Origin: Deltaproteobacteria bacterium
GTDB taxonomy: Bacteria; Desulfobacterota; Dissulfuribacteria; Dissulfuribacterales; UBA3076
Assembly: GCA_021159445.1 (NCBI GenBank)
Contig: JAGGRV010000443.1
Location: 1 to 12,953, forward strand
Direction of reading: 5' to 3'
Length of the DNA stretch: 12,953 nt
Shown one piece after another: positions 1 through 6,838 of the stretch. Each line of letters starts with the position of its first letter. The stretch's first letter is position 1. The position numbers and the translations under genes were made by a program. Below the pieces are notes generated by a model. That model was not told the DNA's origin and did no database searches. It saw nothing but the letters and a program-made list of their open reading frames with translations.

Positions 1-771
1 AAAGAGGCCACAAGGGCCTTGAGGTGGGCGGTGATGGAGATGGAACGTCGCTATCAACTCCTTGAAGAGGCCCAGGCAAGAAATCTCCAGGGATACAACA
101 AAACCGCTGAAGAGCCCCTTCCCTACCTGATAATCATCATAGACGAACTGGCAGACCTGATGATAGTCTCCTCCAAGGAAGTGGAGTCAGCAATCACACG
201 TCTTGCCCAGATGGCAAGAGCTGCGGGAATTCATCTCATTGTGGCCACTCAGAGGCCGTCAGTTGATGTACTTACAGGCCTTATCAAGGCAAACTTCCCT
301 GCCCGGATCTCCTTTAAGGTCTCATCCAAGGTGGATTCCCGGACCATACTGGACATTATGGGAGCTGAAAGGCTCCTTGGAATGGGGGACATGCTCTTTC
401 TGCCTCCAGGGTCTTCCGCCCTGGAGCGCATCCACGGGGCCTACGTATCTGAAAAAGAAATAGTCCGGGTAGTAGAATTCCTTAAGGCCCAGGGTGAGCC
501 TGATTATGATCAGACGGTGATTGAACCCATCCCCGGAGAAGAGGATTCTGAGACATCAGGCCCCGGCGGGGAGTCGGTTGACGATAAATATGACGAGGCC
601 GTTGAGATCGTCACACAGACCGGCCAGGCATCAATATCCATGCTCCAGCGCAGGCTGCGTGTGGGCTACAACCGGGCAGCCAGAATGATAGAACAGATGG
701 AGCATGCCGGAGTGGTAAGCCCCACAGACAACATGGGACGCAGGCACGTCCTTGTCCGCAAGTACGAATAA
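1..771 (+). CDS. ftsK: DNA translocase FtsK, C-terminal part (5' end outside window)
   Basis: FtsK/SpoIIIE-type ATP-driven DNA pump, which moves chromosome termini through the closing division septum at the inner membrane and activates XerCD at dif. The frame is open from base 1 (KEATRALRWAV...), so the apparent TTG start at 19 is not a real start. The N-terminal membrane domain and the Walker A loop lie upstream of the window. Visible here are the Walker B strand (LIIIIDELADLM, about bases 130-165), the ATQRPSVDVLTGLIKANFP and FKVSSKVDSRTILD segments, and the GMGDMLFLPPGSS segment, all FtsK hallmarks. A linker rich in acidic residues and glycine leads to the winged-helix gamma domain (about bases 580-765; DEAVEIV, SMLQRRLRVGYNRAARMIEQME), which in the family reads KOPS sequences. 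TAA ends at 771, 4 bp before the next gene, so the two are probably co-transcribed. Confidence 0.97.
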   Translation, partial: KEATRALRWAVMEMERRYQLLEEAQARNLQGYNKTAEEPLPYLIIIIDELADLMIVSSKEVESAITRLAQMARAAGIHLIVATQRPSVDVLTGLIKANFPARISFKVSSKVDSRTILDIMGAERLLGMGDMLFLPPGSSALERIHGAYVSEKEIVRVVEFLKAQGEPDYDQTVIEPIPGEEDSETSGPGGESVDDKYDEAVEIVTQTGQASISMLQRRLRVGYNRAARMIEQMEHAGVVSPTDNMGRRHVLVRKYE

Positions 772-775
772 TCTT

Positions 776-2308
776 ATGCATGCCGAACTCATCATCAACG
801 TCACCCCCTGGGAAACAAGAGTCGCCTTATTGGAAAACAGCTCTGTTGTGGAATTCCACGTAGAGCGGGTAGCCGAGCGGGGATATGTGGGAAATATCTA
901 TAAAGGACATGTTGTAAGGGTCCTTCCCGGGATGCAGGCCGCCTTTGTAAACATTGGGCTCGAACGCACGGCATTTTTATATGTGACGGATGTCTACGAT
1001 CACCTTTCCGAATTTGAATTGATGCTTGGTAGGAGCGAGGACGAGGAAAATTATTTAGCACACTTTACTGCTGAGGAAGAACACCCCCTGCACTACACCC
1101 TGCCACCTTTCAGGATAGAGGACCTGCTTCACGAAGGTCAGGAAATCCTGGTCCAGGTAGCCAAGGATCCTCTGGGAAGCAAGGGCGCCAGGGTCACTTC
1201 CCACATCTCACTCCCAGGAAGACACCTGGTGCTCATGCCGACTATGAACCACATGGGGATCTCTCGAAAGATCGAAGACGAGTCTGAGCGTAAACGTCTA
1301 AAAGAGATAATAGATTCACTGCGTCCAAATGGTTTCGGATTTATAGCTAGAACAGCAGGTGAAGGCGCTACTGCGGAAAACATCCAGGCCGAGATGGAAT
1401 TTCTCCTTCACCTCTGGACAAATATCCAAAAAAGGGCTGAAAGCCTTCACTGTCCGAGTCTTGTCTATGAAGACCTGGATATCACACTCAGGGTAGTAAG
1501 GGACCTGTTTACGTGTGATGTGCAACGGCTGGTGGTTGACTCAAGGCCTGCCTATGAACGTATTCTGGCCTTTATTGAGACCTTTGCCCTTCACCTTCGG
1601 CCCAGTGTTGAACTCTACAATCAGTCCATGCCTATCTTCGATGCCTTCGGCATTGAAGTAGAATTATCAAAGGCCCTTCGTAAAAAGGTGTGGCTGAAAT
1701 CCGGCGGATACATACTCATAGAGACCACTGAGGCACTCATAGCCATAGATGTCAACACCGGAAAATACATAGGAAAACGCCACCTTGAGGACACTATTCT
1801 TAAGACAAACCTTGAAGCGGCCAAGGAAATCGCCTATCAGCTTCGCCTCAGAAACATGGGCGGTCTGATCATAATCGACTTCATAGATATGGAAAATGCC
1901 GCAAACAGAGAAGATGTGTTTAAGACCCTCAAAGAGGCCATTAAAAAGGACAGGAGCAAGACCAACATCCTGCGAATATCAGAAATCGGCCTTATCCAGA
2001 TGACCAGAAAGCGAAACAGGGAAAACCTGCACCAGGTACTCTGCGAACCCTGTTTTTACTGTGACGGGGCCGGCGAACTCAAATCCAAAAGGACCCTGTG
2101 CTACGAAATCTTCCGCCGGATACAGCGAGAGACAATACATGATGACAGCACCGGCATACATGTCCTTGTCCATCCCAAGATAGGAGAAATGCTCTTTAAG
2201 GAAGAGGCCCACAATGTGGAACTATTGGAAAAATCCCTTGAGAGGGAAATCACCATTGTCTCAAAACCTGAGTTCCATCTGGAACAGTATAAAATAAAAT
2301 ACCTATGA
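776..2308 (+). CDS. rng: Ribonuclease G/E family endoribonuclease
   Basis: Single-strand-specific endoribonuclease for rRNA maturation and mRNA decay in the cytoplasm. I chose ATG 776 (510 aa; MHAELIINVTPWETRVALLEN), which matches the usual RNase G N-terminus. A TTG at 752 in frame would overlap ftsK and add eight atypical residues. There is an S1 domain (about residues 37-130, VGNIYKGHVVRVLPGMQAAFV) with an acidic insert of roughly 20 residues compared with E. coli RNase G, then RNase H-like and DNase I-like segments. The catalytic Asp pair is D325 (IAIDVNTG) and D368 (IIIDFIDM), spaced 43 residues as in E. coli RNase E D303/D346. The Zn-link cysteines are C426 and C429 (PCFYCDGAG), at the same offset as E. 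coli C404/C407. The large RNase E C-terminal scaffold is missing, so rng suits better than rne. No strong Shine-Dalgarno is visible, so translation may be coupled to ftsK. Confidence 0.95.
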   Translation: MHAELIINVTPWETRVALLENSSVVEFHVERVAERGYVGNIYKGHVVRVLPGMQAAFVNIGLERTAFLYVTDVYDHLSEFELMLGRSEDEENYLAHFTAEEEHPLHYTLPPFRIEDLLHEGQEILVQVAKDPLGSKGARVTSHISLPGRHLVLMPTMNHMGISRKIEDESERKRLKEIIDSLRPNGFGFIARTAGEGATAENIQAEMEFLLHLWTNIQKRAESLHCPSLVYEDLDITLRVVRDLFTCDVQRLVVDSRPAYERILAFIETFALHLRPSVELYNQSMPIFDAFGIEVELSKALRKKVWLKSGGYILIETTEALIAIDVNTGKYIGKRHLEDTILKTNLEAAKEIAYQLRLRNMGGLIIIDFIDMENAANREDVFKTLKEAIKKDRSKTNILRISEIGLIQMTRKRNRENLHQVLCEPCFYCDGAGELKSKRTLCYEIFRRIQRETIHDDSTGIHVLVHPKIGEMLFKEEAHNVELLEKSLEREITIVSKPEFHLEQYKIKYL

Positions 2309-2429
2309 TTCCACTGAAAATACCCCATCTGCGGCGTTGCTTCAATTTCCTCGTCACTGCGGCGTACGCAAGTACGCCTCATTCCTCGGAAATCTCGCGC
2401 CTTGCATCTGGAGCATTTTGAGCGGAATC
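2307..2429. repeat. Nested palindromic intergenic element, copy 1
   Basis: The outer arms GATTCC(A)CT(G)AAAAT (from 2307) and ATTTTGAGCGGAATC (to 2429) are complementary with two mismatches. Further in, ATTTCC pairs with GGAAAT. At the centre GGCGTAC-GCAA-GTACGCC is a perfect 7-bp stem with a GCAA loop. The single-stranded landmarks GCGTTGCTTC, TCGTCAC and TCGCGCCTTG recur in copy 3. The element begins inside the TGA stop of rng. It is non-coding and could fold as one long cruciform or RNA hairpin, acting as a transcript end or RNase block, or it could be a mobile REP-like sequence. Base pairing is seen directly; function is inferred. Confidence 0.85.
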
Positions 2430-2446
2430 CTATTTTAGGACTTTTT
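2428..2446 (+). terminator. Weak candidate terminator hairpin after rng
   Basis: TCCTA-TTT-TAGGA followed by C and five T residues lies directly after palindromic copy 1. The stem is only 5 bp and A+T-rich, so on its own it would be a weak Rho-independent terminator. It may instead be the conserved tail of the repeat element. Confidence 0.3.
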
Positions 2447-2473
2447 GCAGTATGATCACCTATGAGGAACAAA

Positions 2474-3523
2474 ATGACCTTTGAACCTAATGCATTACCA
2501 ACACTGATTGGAAGTCTGCCCCTCTCGGACCACCAGGAAGCCACCAGGCTTATCCTGGAGTATATGCCTGAAATTCCGCTCTGGGCCCAGCTACCCTGGT
2601 ATCCGGAGGAAAGGCTCCTTTCCCAGTTTACAGAGGGTCTTCCCGGAATACGGGGAGAGGGAGATTCCCTCCATTTTGACACAGAAGATCCGGCCTTTGA
2701 GCAAGAGCTCCTCTCCTTCTATGAACAGTACCTGGGGGTCACTGAGGCAGGGCTATCTCTGAAACAATCCATCTTTGCCTTTTCCGACAAAACCGGACGC
2801 GGTTTCAAGGCATTTCTTGAAACGATACCACAGGCCGGCTCCAAGCCCATGGCCCTTAAAGGCCAGATCACGGGTCCCTTTACAATGCTGAGCGGCCTTA
2901 AGGACAAGTCCGGTCGCCTGGCCTTTTTTAATCCTCAACTCCGTGAAGTGGTAGTCAAGTCCATCGCCCTCAGGGCCAGGTACCAGGTAGAAGAGATGAA
3001 GGCCCTGGGCCATGAGGTAATCCTGTTCCTGGATGAGCCCGCGCTTGCCGGATTCGGGTCTTCTGCCATGGTCGGCGTCACAAAGGAAGATGTAATTTCC
3101 GACCTGACCGAGGTGATTGATACAGTACAACAGGCAGGCGGCATCTCAGGTATCCACGTATGCGCAAACACGGATTGGTCCGTGATCCTGGAAACTCCGG
3201 TGGATATCCTGAGTTTCGATGCCTATGGCTTTTTTGACCGCATAGTCCTGTATAAGGAACAACTGTCGGATTTCCTGAAAAAAGGAAAGATAATCGCATG
3301 GGGCCTTGTTCCGACATTAAACGAAGAAGACCTGAAGAAAGAAGATGTTGCGAGTCTAAAGACCCTGTGGGACGAGGAGGTAAAACAGTTAGGCGCAGAT
3401 CCCGAAATGGTGAAGAAACAGGCGCTCATCACTCCAAGTTGTGGCACAGGTCTCCTGTCTCGTGAACTCTCTATCCGTGTACTGATGCTTACAAGGGATC
3501 TTTCAAGGGCTATAAGGGGGTAA
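2474..3523 (+). CDS. MetE/UROD-like zinc protein, possible core-type methionine synthase
   Basis: 349-aa single TIM-barrel protein of the UROD/MetE-like superfamily, matching only the catalytic C-terminal half of cobalamin-independent methionine synthase. ATG 2474 is preferred over ATG 2462 because GAGG (2464-2467) lies 6 nt before it, while nothing useful precedes 2462. Visible motifs: IGSLPLSD (12-19), KGQITGPFTM (129-138), LDEPAL (186-191), GIHVC (226-230) and TPSCGTG (320-326). H228, C230 and C323 are in the places of three of the MetE zinc ligands (E. coli H641, C643, C726). The fourth ligand is a Glu in MetE; here D249 in DILSFDAYGF is the nearest candidate. Short MetE homologues of this kind are known in anaerobes as corrinoid- or methyl-protein-dependent, folate-independent methionine synthases; that role here is inference. 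It lies alone between two palindromic elements. Confidence 0.8.
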   Translation: MTFEPNALPTLIGSLPLSDHQEATRLILEYMPEIPLWAQLPWYPEERLLSQFTEGLPGIRGEGDSLHFDTEDPAFEQELLSFYEQYLGVTEAGLSLKQSIFAFSDKTGRGFKAFLETIPQAGSKPMALKGQITGPFTMLSGLKDKSGRLAFFNPQLREVVVKSIALRARYQVEEMKALGHEVILFLDEPALAGFGSSAMVGVTKEDVISDLTEVIDTVQQAGGISGIHVCANTDWSVILETPVDILSFDAYGFFDRIVLYKEQLSDFLKKGKIIAWGLVPTLNEEDLKKEDVASLKTLWDEEVKQLGADPEMVKKQALITPSCGTGLLSRELSIRVLMLTRDLSRAIRG

Positions 3524-3629
3524 GCGTTCACAGGGCACCGCATCTGCTTTGTTGCCAGGCACTTGAAGTACAGGGAAGTACGTCTGCGTATCCGTACGCC
3601 TCGCATCTGCAGCACCCTGTAAACGCTTA
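3521..3629. repeat. Nested palindromic intergenic element, copy 2
   Basis: The outer arms TAAGCGTTCACAGGG (from 3521) and CCCTGTAAACGCTTA (to 3629) pair with one mismatch over 15 bases. Inner GCATCTGC appears near both ends (3540s and 3602-3609). The middle contains GAAGTAC and GTACG words and the GTACGCCTCGCATCTGC string, recalling the GTACGCCTC and TTGCATCTG words of copy 1. The left arm starts exactly at the TAA stop of the preceding gene, as in copy 1. The arm sequence is wholly different from copies 1 and 3, yet self-complementarity is kept. Confidence 0.75.
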
Positions 3630-3681
3630 CAGGTCGAATGTCGAATGGTAAATGTCGAATTTTGAATTGAGGTAAATTAAG

Positions 3682-3776
3682 CAGTTAGCCTTTAGCTATT
3701 AGCTATTAACTGTAATAATTACAGGATGTTCTGCTATTACATTTTTCAAAGCTAAACGCTAATGGCTAACAGCTAA
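3682..3776. repeat. Inverted pair of TTAGC-rich repeats between MetE-like gene and glk
   Basis: CAGTTAGCCTTTAGCTATTAG on the left (3682-3702, running to 3711) and GCTAAACGCTAATGGCTAACAGCTAA on the right (3751-3776) are inverted copies of a TTAGC-repeat motif with imperfect pairing. Between them TGTAATAATTACA (3711-3723) is a perfect palindrome about a central A. Just before, GTCGAATG-type words recur (3633-3660). No gene lies in 3630-3788. This low-complexity pattern is a common type of intergenic repeat in bacterial genomes; no function is claimed. Confidence 0.6.
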
Positions 3777-3788
3777 GGAACGTACAAT

Positions 3789-3918
3789 AAATAACTTGAA
3801 CAAATTAATGTTTTTTTTGCCGTCTTCTTCGTTGCTCGTCGATCACATAACCCGTTATGCTCGCTCCTCGCGCCTTGAATACAACAAAAAATCCTATTAA
3901 TTTTTGTTCAACTTATTT
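3789..3918. repeat. Nested palindromic intergenic element, copy 3
   Basis: The outer arms AAATAACTTGAACAAATTAAT (3789-3809; only one substitution and one single-base gap) and the matching right arm at 3896-3918 pair over about 21 bases. The centre CATAAC-CC-GTTATG is a perfect 6-bp stem. Between arm and centre lie CTTCGTTGCTCGTCGATCAC on the left and CTCGCTCCTCGCGCCTTG on the right, clearly related to the GTTGCTTC...TCGTCAC and TCCTCGG...TCGCGCCTTG words of copy 1. It ends 50 bp before the glucokinase start, so it could shape the glk leader transcript. Confidence 0.82.
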
Positions 3919-3968
3919 ATCTCCCGTTCCTAATCGCTCAATTCAGGCTCAAGAAAGGACAATAAACA

Positions 3969-4934
3969 GTGAAGGTCATTGCCGGAGACATTGGGGGCAC
4001 TAATGCCCGCTTTGCCATTATTGAAGGAGATAAAATCCTTTTTGAGAAGCACTATCCATCAAAGGATTTTAATAAATTCGAAGATGTCTTTGCGATTTTT
4101 GTAGAAGATGCGCCTGGACAAGTCCCCAAATGTGCTTGCCTGGCTGTTGCCGGGGTAGTGGAGGGAAGCAGGGTTGAGGCCACGAATATTCCATGGACTA
4201 TTGACGGTCACGACCTGAAAGAGCGCTTCGGCCTGAAAACCCTTCACCTTATAAATGACTTTGAGGCGGCTGCATGGGGTATTACCGTCTTACATAAAGA
4301 TCATCTGGTCCAAATCGGTGGAGGAAAGCCAATATCAGATGGTCCCAAGGCCATACTGGGCGCCGGTACAGGACTCGGCCAGGCCATACTGGCACCCTGC
4401 AATAAAGGCTACAGAGTCTTGCCCTCAGAGGGTGGACATGTGGACTTTGCTCCAAGAAACGAAGAAGAGATGCGTCTATTAAGATACTTGATGAAGGAAT
4501 TCCCTCATGTCAGTGTAGAAAGAATCCTCTCTGGGCCGGGTTTGGTCAATATTTACAAATTCTTACTCGAAGAGCGAGATTCCGAAGAAAGCGTATTTTC
4601 TTCGCAATCCTTAAAGAAAAAAAACCTGGCAGCCCACATCACCAGGCATGCCCTCCAAGGGACAGACGATCTGTGCCGACAGGCAGTCAGGATGTTTTGC
4701 AGCATATACGGGGCAGAGGCAGGAAACCTCGCTCTTAAGTGCCTTGCCACAGGCGGTGTGTATGTAGCAGGAGGAATTGCTCTAAAAATACTTCCAATAC
4801 TCAGTGAAGGCGGCTTCAGAAAGGCCTTTGAGGCCAAAGGCCGCATGGAAAAGGTATTAAAACACATCCCGACTTATGTGGTTATATCTCCCCACCTGGG
4901 GCTTTTGGGGGCAGCCCTTATAACCCGGCAGTGA
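3969..4934 (+). CDS. glk: Glucokinase (bacterial Glk type)
   Basis: ATP:glucose 6-phosphotransferase of the cytoplasm, feeding free glucose into glycolysis. It has 321 aa, the normal length for the E. coli-type family. The start is GTG 3969, supported by AAAGGA at 3954-3959, 9 nt upstream, and by the family N-terminus VKVIAGDIGGTNARF. Phosphate loop GDIGGTNARF (6-15); LINDFEA (94-100) with catalytic D97 and sugar-binding N96; GAGTGLG (131-137) for the second phosphate motif; SEGGHVDF with E154 and H157; E184. These equal E. coli N99, D100, E157, H160 and E187 with a constant offset of three. GGVYVAGGIA (262-271) is the adenosine motif and GLLGAA the C-terminal helix. It ends with TGA followed at once by TAA. 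No gene of sugar uptake is adjacent. It is the last intact conserved gene before the accessory region. Confidence 0.95.
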   Translation: MKVIAGDIGGTNARFAIIEGDKILFEKHYPSKDFNKFEDVFAIFVEDAPGQVPKCACLAVAGVVEGSRVEATNIPWTIDGHDLKERFGLKTLHLINDFEAAAWGITVLHKDHLVQIGGGKPISDGPKAILGAGTGLGQAILAPCNKGYRVLPSEGGHVDFAPRNEEEMRLLRYLMKEFPHVSVERILSGPGLVNIYKFLLEERDSEESVFSSQSLKKKNLAAHITRHALQGTDDLCRQAVRMFCSIYGAEAGNLALKCLATGGVYVAGGIALKILPILSEGGFRKAFEAKGRMEKVLKHIPTYVVISPHLGLLGAALITRQ

Positions 4935-5015
4935 TAACGACGTTGGCGTCAAGGACTATCTTCACGAAATGGCCTTGAAAACGTCCTCGTCCGTCAGAAA
5001 TCCTTGAGCCTCGGC
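4918..5015 (-). pseudogene. Remnant toxin-antitoxin junction: antitoxin tail and PIN-toxin start
   Basis: Read on the minus strand, 5015-4962 encodes AEAQGFLTDEDVFKAIS and a TGA stop, resembling the end of small ribbon-helix antitoxins. This stop overlaps a GTG (4965-4963) in a GTGA arrangement. The GTG opens VKIVLDANVVITAG, which matches the first strand of PIN-domain RNase toxins, with the first catalytic Asp (D6). The frame ends after 15 codons at 4918 inside the glk 3' end, so the toxin is lost beyond its first strand. An in-frame stop (5016-5018) cuts the antitoxin from whatever preceded it. The peptides are short, so this is a pattern-based call; the overlap geometry is what makes it credible. 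Confidence 0.4.
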
Positions 5016-5198
5016 TCATCGAGAAATCAATTCATAGAAGTTGTATCCAAAGCGCGTCCCTTTCAAAGTGAGGTGGTACTGTATATACCGTTTGATCCAG
5101 CCACAGCACGTTCGTTCCGTATGGATCGAGTAGTGATGTAGCCTCATGACGTCCCGGACTTCATCGATGAGTTTCCCGTCTTTCTTGAGTCTGGACAT
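5016..5198 (-). pseudogene. Tyrosine recombinase N-terminal fragment (integron/phage integrase SAM-like domain)
   Basis: The 60-aa frame reads KLIDEVRDVMRLHHYSIHTE then RTCCGWIKRYIQYH (residues 9-42). This is the start of the core-binding (SAM-like) domain shared by integron integrases and related XerC/D-like recombinases (usual form: L...VR..IR..HYS.RTE..Y..WI+RFI.FH). After about residue 43 the similarity stops and the frame ends at 5016, so the catalytic domain with the R-H-R-Y residues is missing. The final NFYELISR may already belong to the next fragment. It is a relic, on the same strand as the cassette-like genes to the right, which is not the usual place or direction for the integrase of that array. 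Confidence 0.65.
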
Positions 5199-5309
5199 AG
5201 CGTCTTACGACTGCTACTAAATACATAATAGATGATAATAAGGCAGAGTAAACTTGCCCAAAAATACGGATAATATCATTACATCAAGGCAAATCTGCTT
5301 GTCAATCAA
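5199..5309. other. A+T-rich spacer, no gene seen
   Basis: Between the integrase fragment and the group II intron. I see no coding frame, clear promoter or repeat. The exact 5' splice boundary of the intron may lie at its right edge. Confidence 0.5.
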
Positions 5310-6007
5310 TGGCTCGGCATATCTTGCGGGGTGAAAGTCCCAGTCGGGTAAGGGTTAGCTACCTATCCGTATCGAGTCTTGCGCCTGTGGCGGAGTCAAC
5401 AGGGATGTTGGCGAACAAGACAGGTGAAGCGTAGGCAGTGAATCCTGTAGGCCGTAGGGGTGATCGCGCACCCTGAAGTGCTGGTACAGCTTCGAAATGA
5501 GTGTCGTGGATGCCGAGGGTTTTAGCGTTCGCCGAAGGCAATACAAGATCATCCGCAAATGGCTTGGATGTGAAGGTCCACCGGAGTCCTCAGGCCGTGG
5601 CATGCAGGAAGAGATATGCTGTAGAACTCGGGAGGCCCCAAATACTTCTGACGGAAGAAGACAGTGATCTCCGAACCGTTGAAACCGGGATACGTGGTAG
5701 TTGCGTGCGACGAAGCGTCACTGAAAATCCATGGTAAGAGATGGTGAAGCGGCATGGATATGCCGTAGAGTCAGGTAGGATAGCCAAACTTTGGAAAATA
5801 GGGAAGGTAACCGAAGGTTTTGGGGAGTCTTATCAAGCATAGTACTCAGAGCGTGGGAAGGCCACGTACAGGGGGAAGGACTTGACGGAAGTACGCAGCC
5901 CTCAAAGAAAACTTTCACCGGACATTGTAGGGCCGGATAAAGGGAAGCAAACCTCACTGGGGGGAATAGCAAGGAAGGCGAAAACCAACAAGCAATACAG
6001 GTTTCAG
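5310..6007 (+). mobile_element. Group II intron, 5' part (domains I to IV), 3' end missing
   Basis: About 570 bases of non-coding, G-rich, structured sequence precede a reverse-transcriptase start, the layout of a bacterial group II intron. Recognisable pieces are GGGGTGAAAGTCCC near the 5' end, GAACTCGGGAGGCCCC (about 5620-5640), many GAA/GTAA loop-like words, and the purine-rich lead GGGGGAAGGA into the ORF in domain IV. A domain V hairpin (usual GAGCCGTAY...GTACGGTTC form) was looked for downstream and not found. The RT is cut at about 6007, so the intron cannot splice or move alone. The 5' boundary is approximate because the usual GTGYG start is not clear. I do not assign a structural class. 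Confidence 0.72.
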
Positions 6008-6091
6008 AGAAAAAGAGATAGGGGACGAGACATAGGGGACGTTGCCAACTTGTACAACATATCTCACATACACCAACACCAATTTGCATAA
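5882..6091 (+). pseudogene. ltrA: Truncated group II intron reverse transcriptase/maturase (N-terminus only)
   Basis: TTG start directly after GGGGGAAGGA. Residues 4-42 (VRSPQRKLSPDIVG, KQTSLGGIARKAK, NKQYRFQ) match the N-terminal extension of group II intron-encoded proteins, where the next expected words are NLY...LNEELL. Instead the frame runs into RKRDRGRDIGDVANL, read from a GGGGAC repeat, and ends at 6091. All reverse-transcriptase motifs (including YADD), the maturase X domain and any endonuclease are gone. An intact protein would be 400-600 aa. The break at about 6007 coincides with the edge of the adjacent repeat. Confidence 0.7.
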
Positions 6092-6106
6092 ATTGTCCCC
6101 TATGTC
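6016..6106. repeat. GACATAGGGGAC inverted repeat with extra direct copy
   Basis: GACATAGGGGAC (6029-6040) and GTCCCCTATGTC (6095-6106) are a perfect 12-bp inverted pair 54 bp apart. A partial direct copy, GATAGGGGACGA, precedes it (6017-6028), and AGAGA/TCTCT words flank both sides. It looks like a REP/RAYT-type or other short mobile repeat and sits on the break of the intron RT. A related word, GGACATAGGAACAC, occurs at 12666-12679. Confidence 0.6.
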
Positions 6107-6120
6107 CAATTCTCTGTGAG

Positions 6121-6273
6121 GTTGGCCAAGACGAAGGCTTTGTTAAAGAACTCGCATTGTTGACAAGATCAAAGGTCTATGCAAATGAAGAAAACACTGG
6201 ACCCTCAGCTAAGCCTAACCAAGATTGGGACCTCCAAGTTGTTTATGACAAAAATAGAGAAAAGGTGCAGTAA
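6121..6273 (+). pseudogene. Unrecognised coding tail (about 50 codons)
   Basis: The frame reads VGQDEGFVKELALLTRSK, then VYANEENTGPSAKPN, then QDWDLQVVYDKNREKVQ and TAA at 6271-6273. The balanced composition and amphipathic layout look like the real C-terminus of a protein rather than noise, and it starts just after the GGGGAC repeat. I do not recognise the family. No start codon with a ribosome site is visible, so it is most likely the end of a gene whose front was lost. 6274-6542 downstream holds no gene I can support. Confidence 0.3.
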
Positions 6274-6542
6274 TTGTCTTCTTAATCGTCTCCGCTCCGG
6301 CGGATGAGGACACCCTCTCCAAGAAGGACTGGATAGTTGTCGCTTGCTTTCAGGCACTCGATATTTAATCGCGAAAAGATCATAATAGCCGTCCCCGCTT
6401 CCGGTATTGTATTTACCAATAGCATAGTGGAATAGTGGCAACGTCCCGCATTACATACGCATTACGCACTCTACGCTTTTCGCAAGTCCTTGCTGCATCA
6501 AGATCTTGGCACATTTCTTCGCAAAAAATCGCTCAACTTAGG

Positions 6543-6662
6543 TTAAACCCAAGTTGTATTGCCAAGATAGCCATTGAGGCAGGAGTACTCCTTCTTCACA
6601 GGGATAAGGATTTTTCAAAGATAGCTAATATCCGGCCATTAGAATCCGAATACTTTGATTAA
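6543..6662 (+). pseudogene. VapC-type PIN toxin, C-terminal fragment
   Basis: The last codons read CIAKIAIEAGVLLLHRDKDF and SKIANIRPLESEYFD before TAA (6660-6662). This matches the end of VapC PIN ribonucleases, where the last acidic pocket residues sit in the HxDxDF strand-helix turn (usual form: D..IAA.A...G..LLHRD+DF..IA). The first two thirds of the toxin, with the first catalytic Asp and Glu, are absent, as is a VapB antitoxin. Codons upstream of about 6543 do not look like VapC. It cannot be active. Confidence 0.6.
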
Positions 6663-6715
6663 CAGTGATTAACAGACCAACTTCTGTTGATATGCCAGCA
6701 GCTAATTTATCTGGG

Positions 6716-6811
6716 TCAATCCGAATCTGCCAGTATTTTCTCAACCGTTGATTCCGGTATTTTATAGAGCTTTCCTCTTCGTTTTGCATGCCGCGAAAAT
6801 TTTACTACCAT
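6716..6811 (-). pseudogene. Short DUF4258-like toxin N-terminus
   Basis: Starts at ATG 6811 with AAAGGA (6821-6826) 9 nt upstream, a good ribosome site. The 31-aa product (MVVKFSRHAKRRGKLYKIPE..., ending ADSD) begins like DUF4258/RelE-like small toxins (+F..HA..R...). It stops at TGA 6716-6718, about a third of the usual 80-95 aa. In the next frame an open stretch continues (IDPDKLAAGISTEVGLLI), so a frameshift after residue 30 is possible, though that stretch is antisense to the VapC fragment and may be chance. The strand and ribosome site suit a cassette gene lying just after the attC-like site. Confidence 0.4.
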
Positions 6812-6838
6812 TTGACATTTTCCTTTATAATATTTTTT

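Noticed and set aside
752..775. TTG start for the RNase G gene overlapping ftsK
   Set aside because: It adds eight residues not seen in the family; ATG 776 gives the expected N-terminus and a normal 4-bp gap.
5016..5198. The integrase fragment as the intI of the cassette array
   Set aside because: Cassettes on the minus strand should extend leftward from an attI located to their right, with intI reading plus beyond it. This fragment is on the far side and lacks the catalytic domain.
5355..5787. Overlapping small frames on both strands in the intron region
   Set aside because: They fall in structured group II intron RNA; none has a ribosome site or protein-like composition.
6205..6441. 78-aa minus-strand frame
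   Set aside because: Arg/Ser/Pro-rich noise composition, no ribosome site, and antisense to the more protein-like frame ending at 6273.
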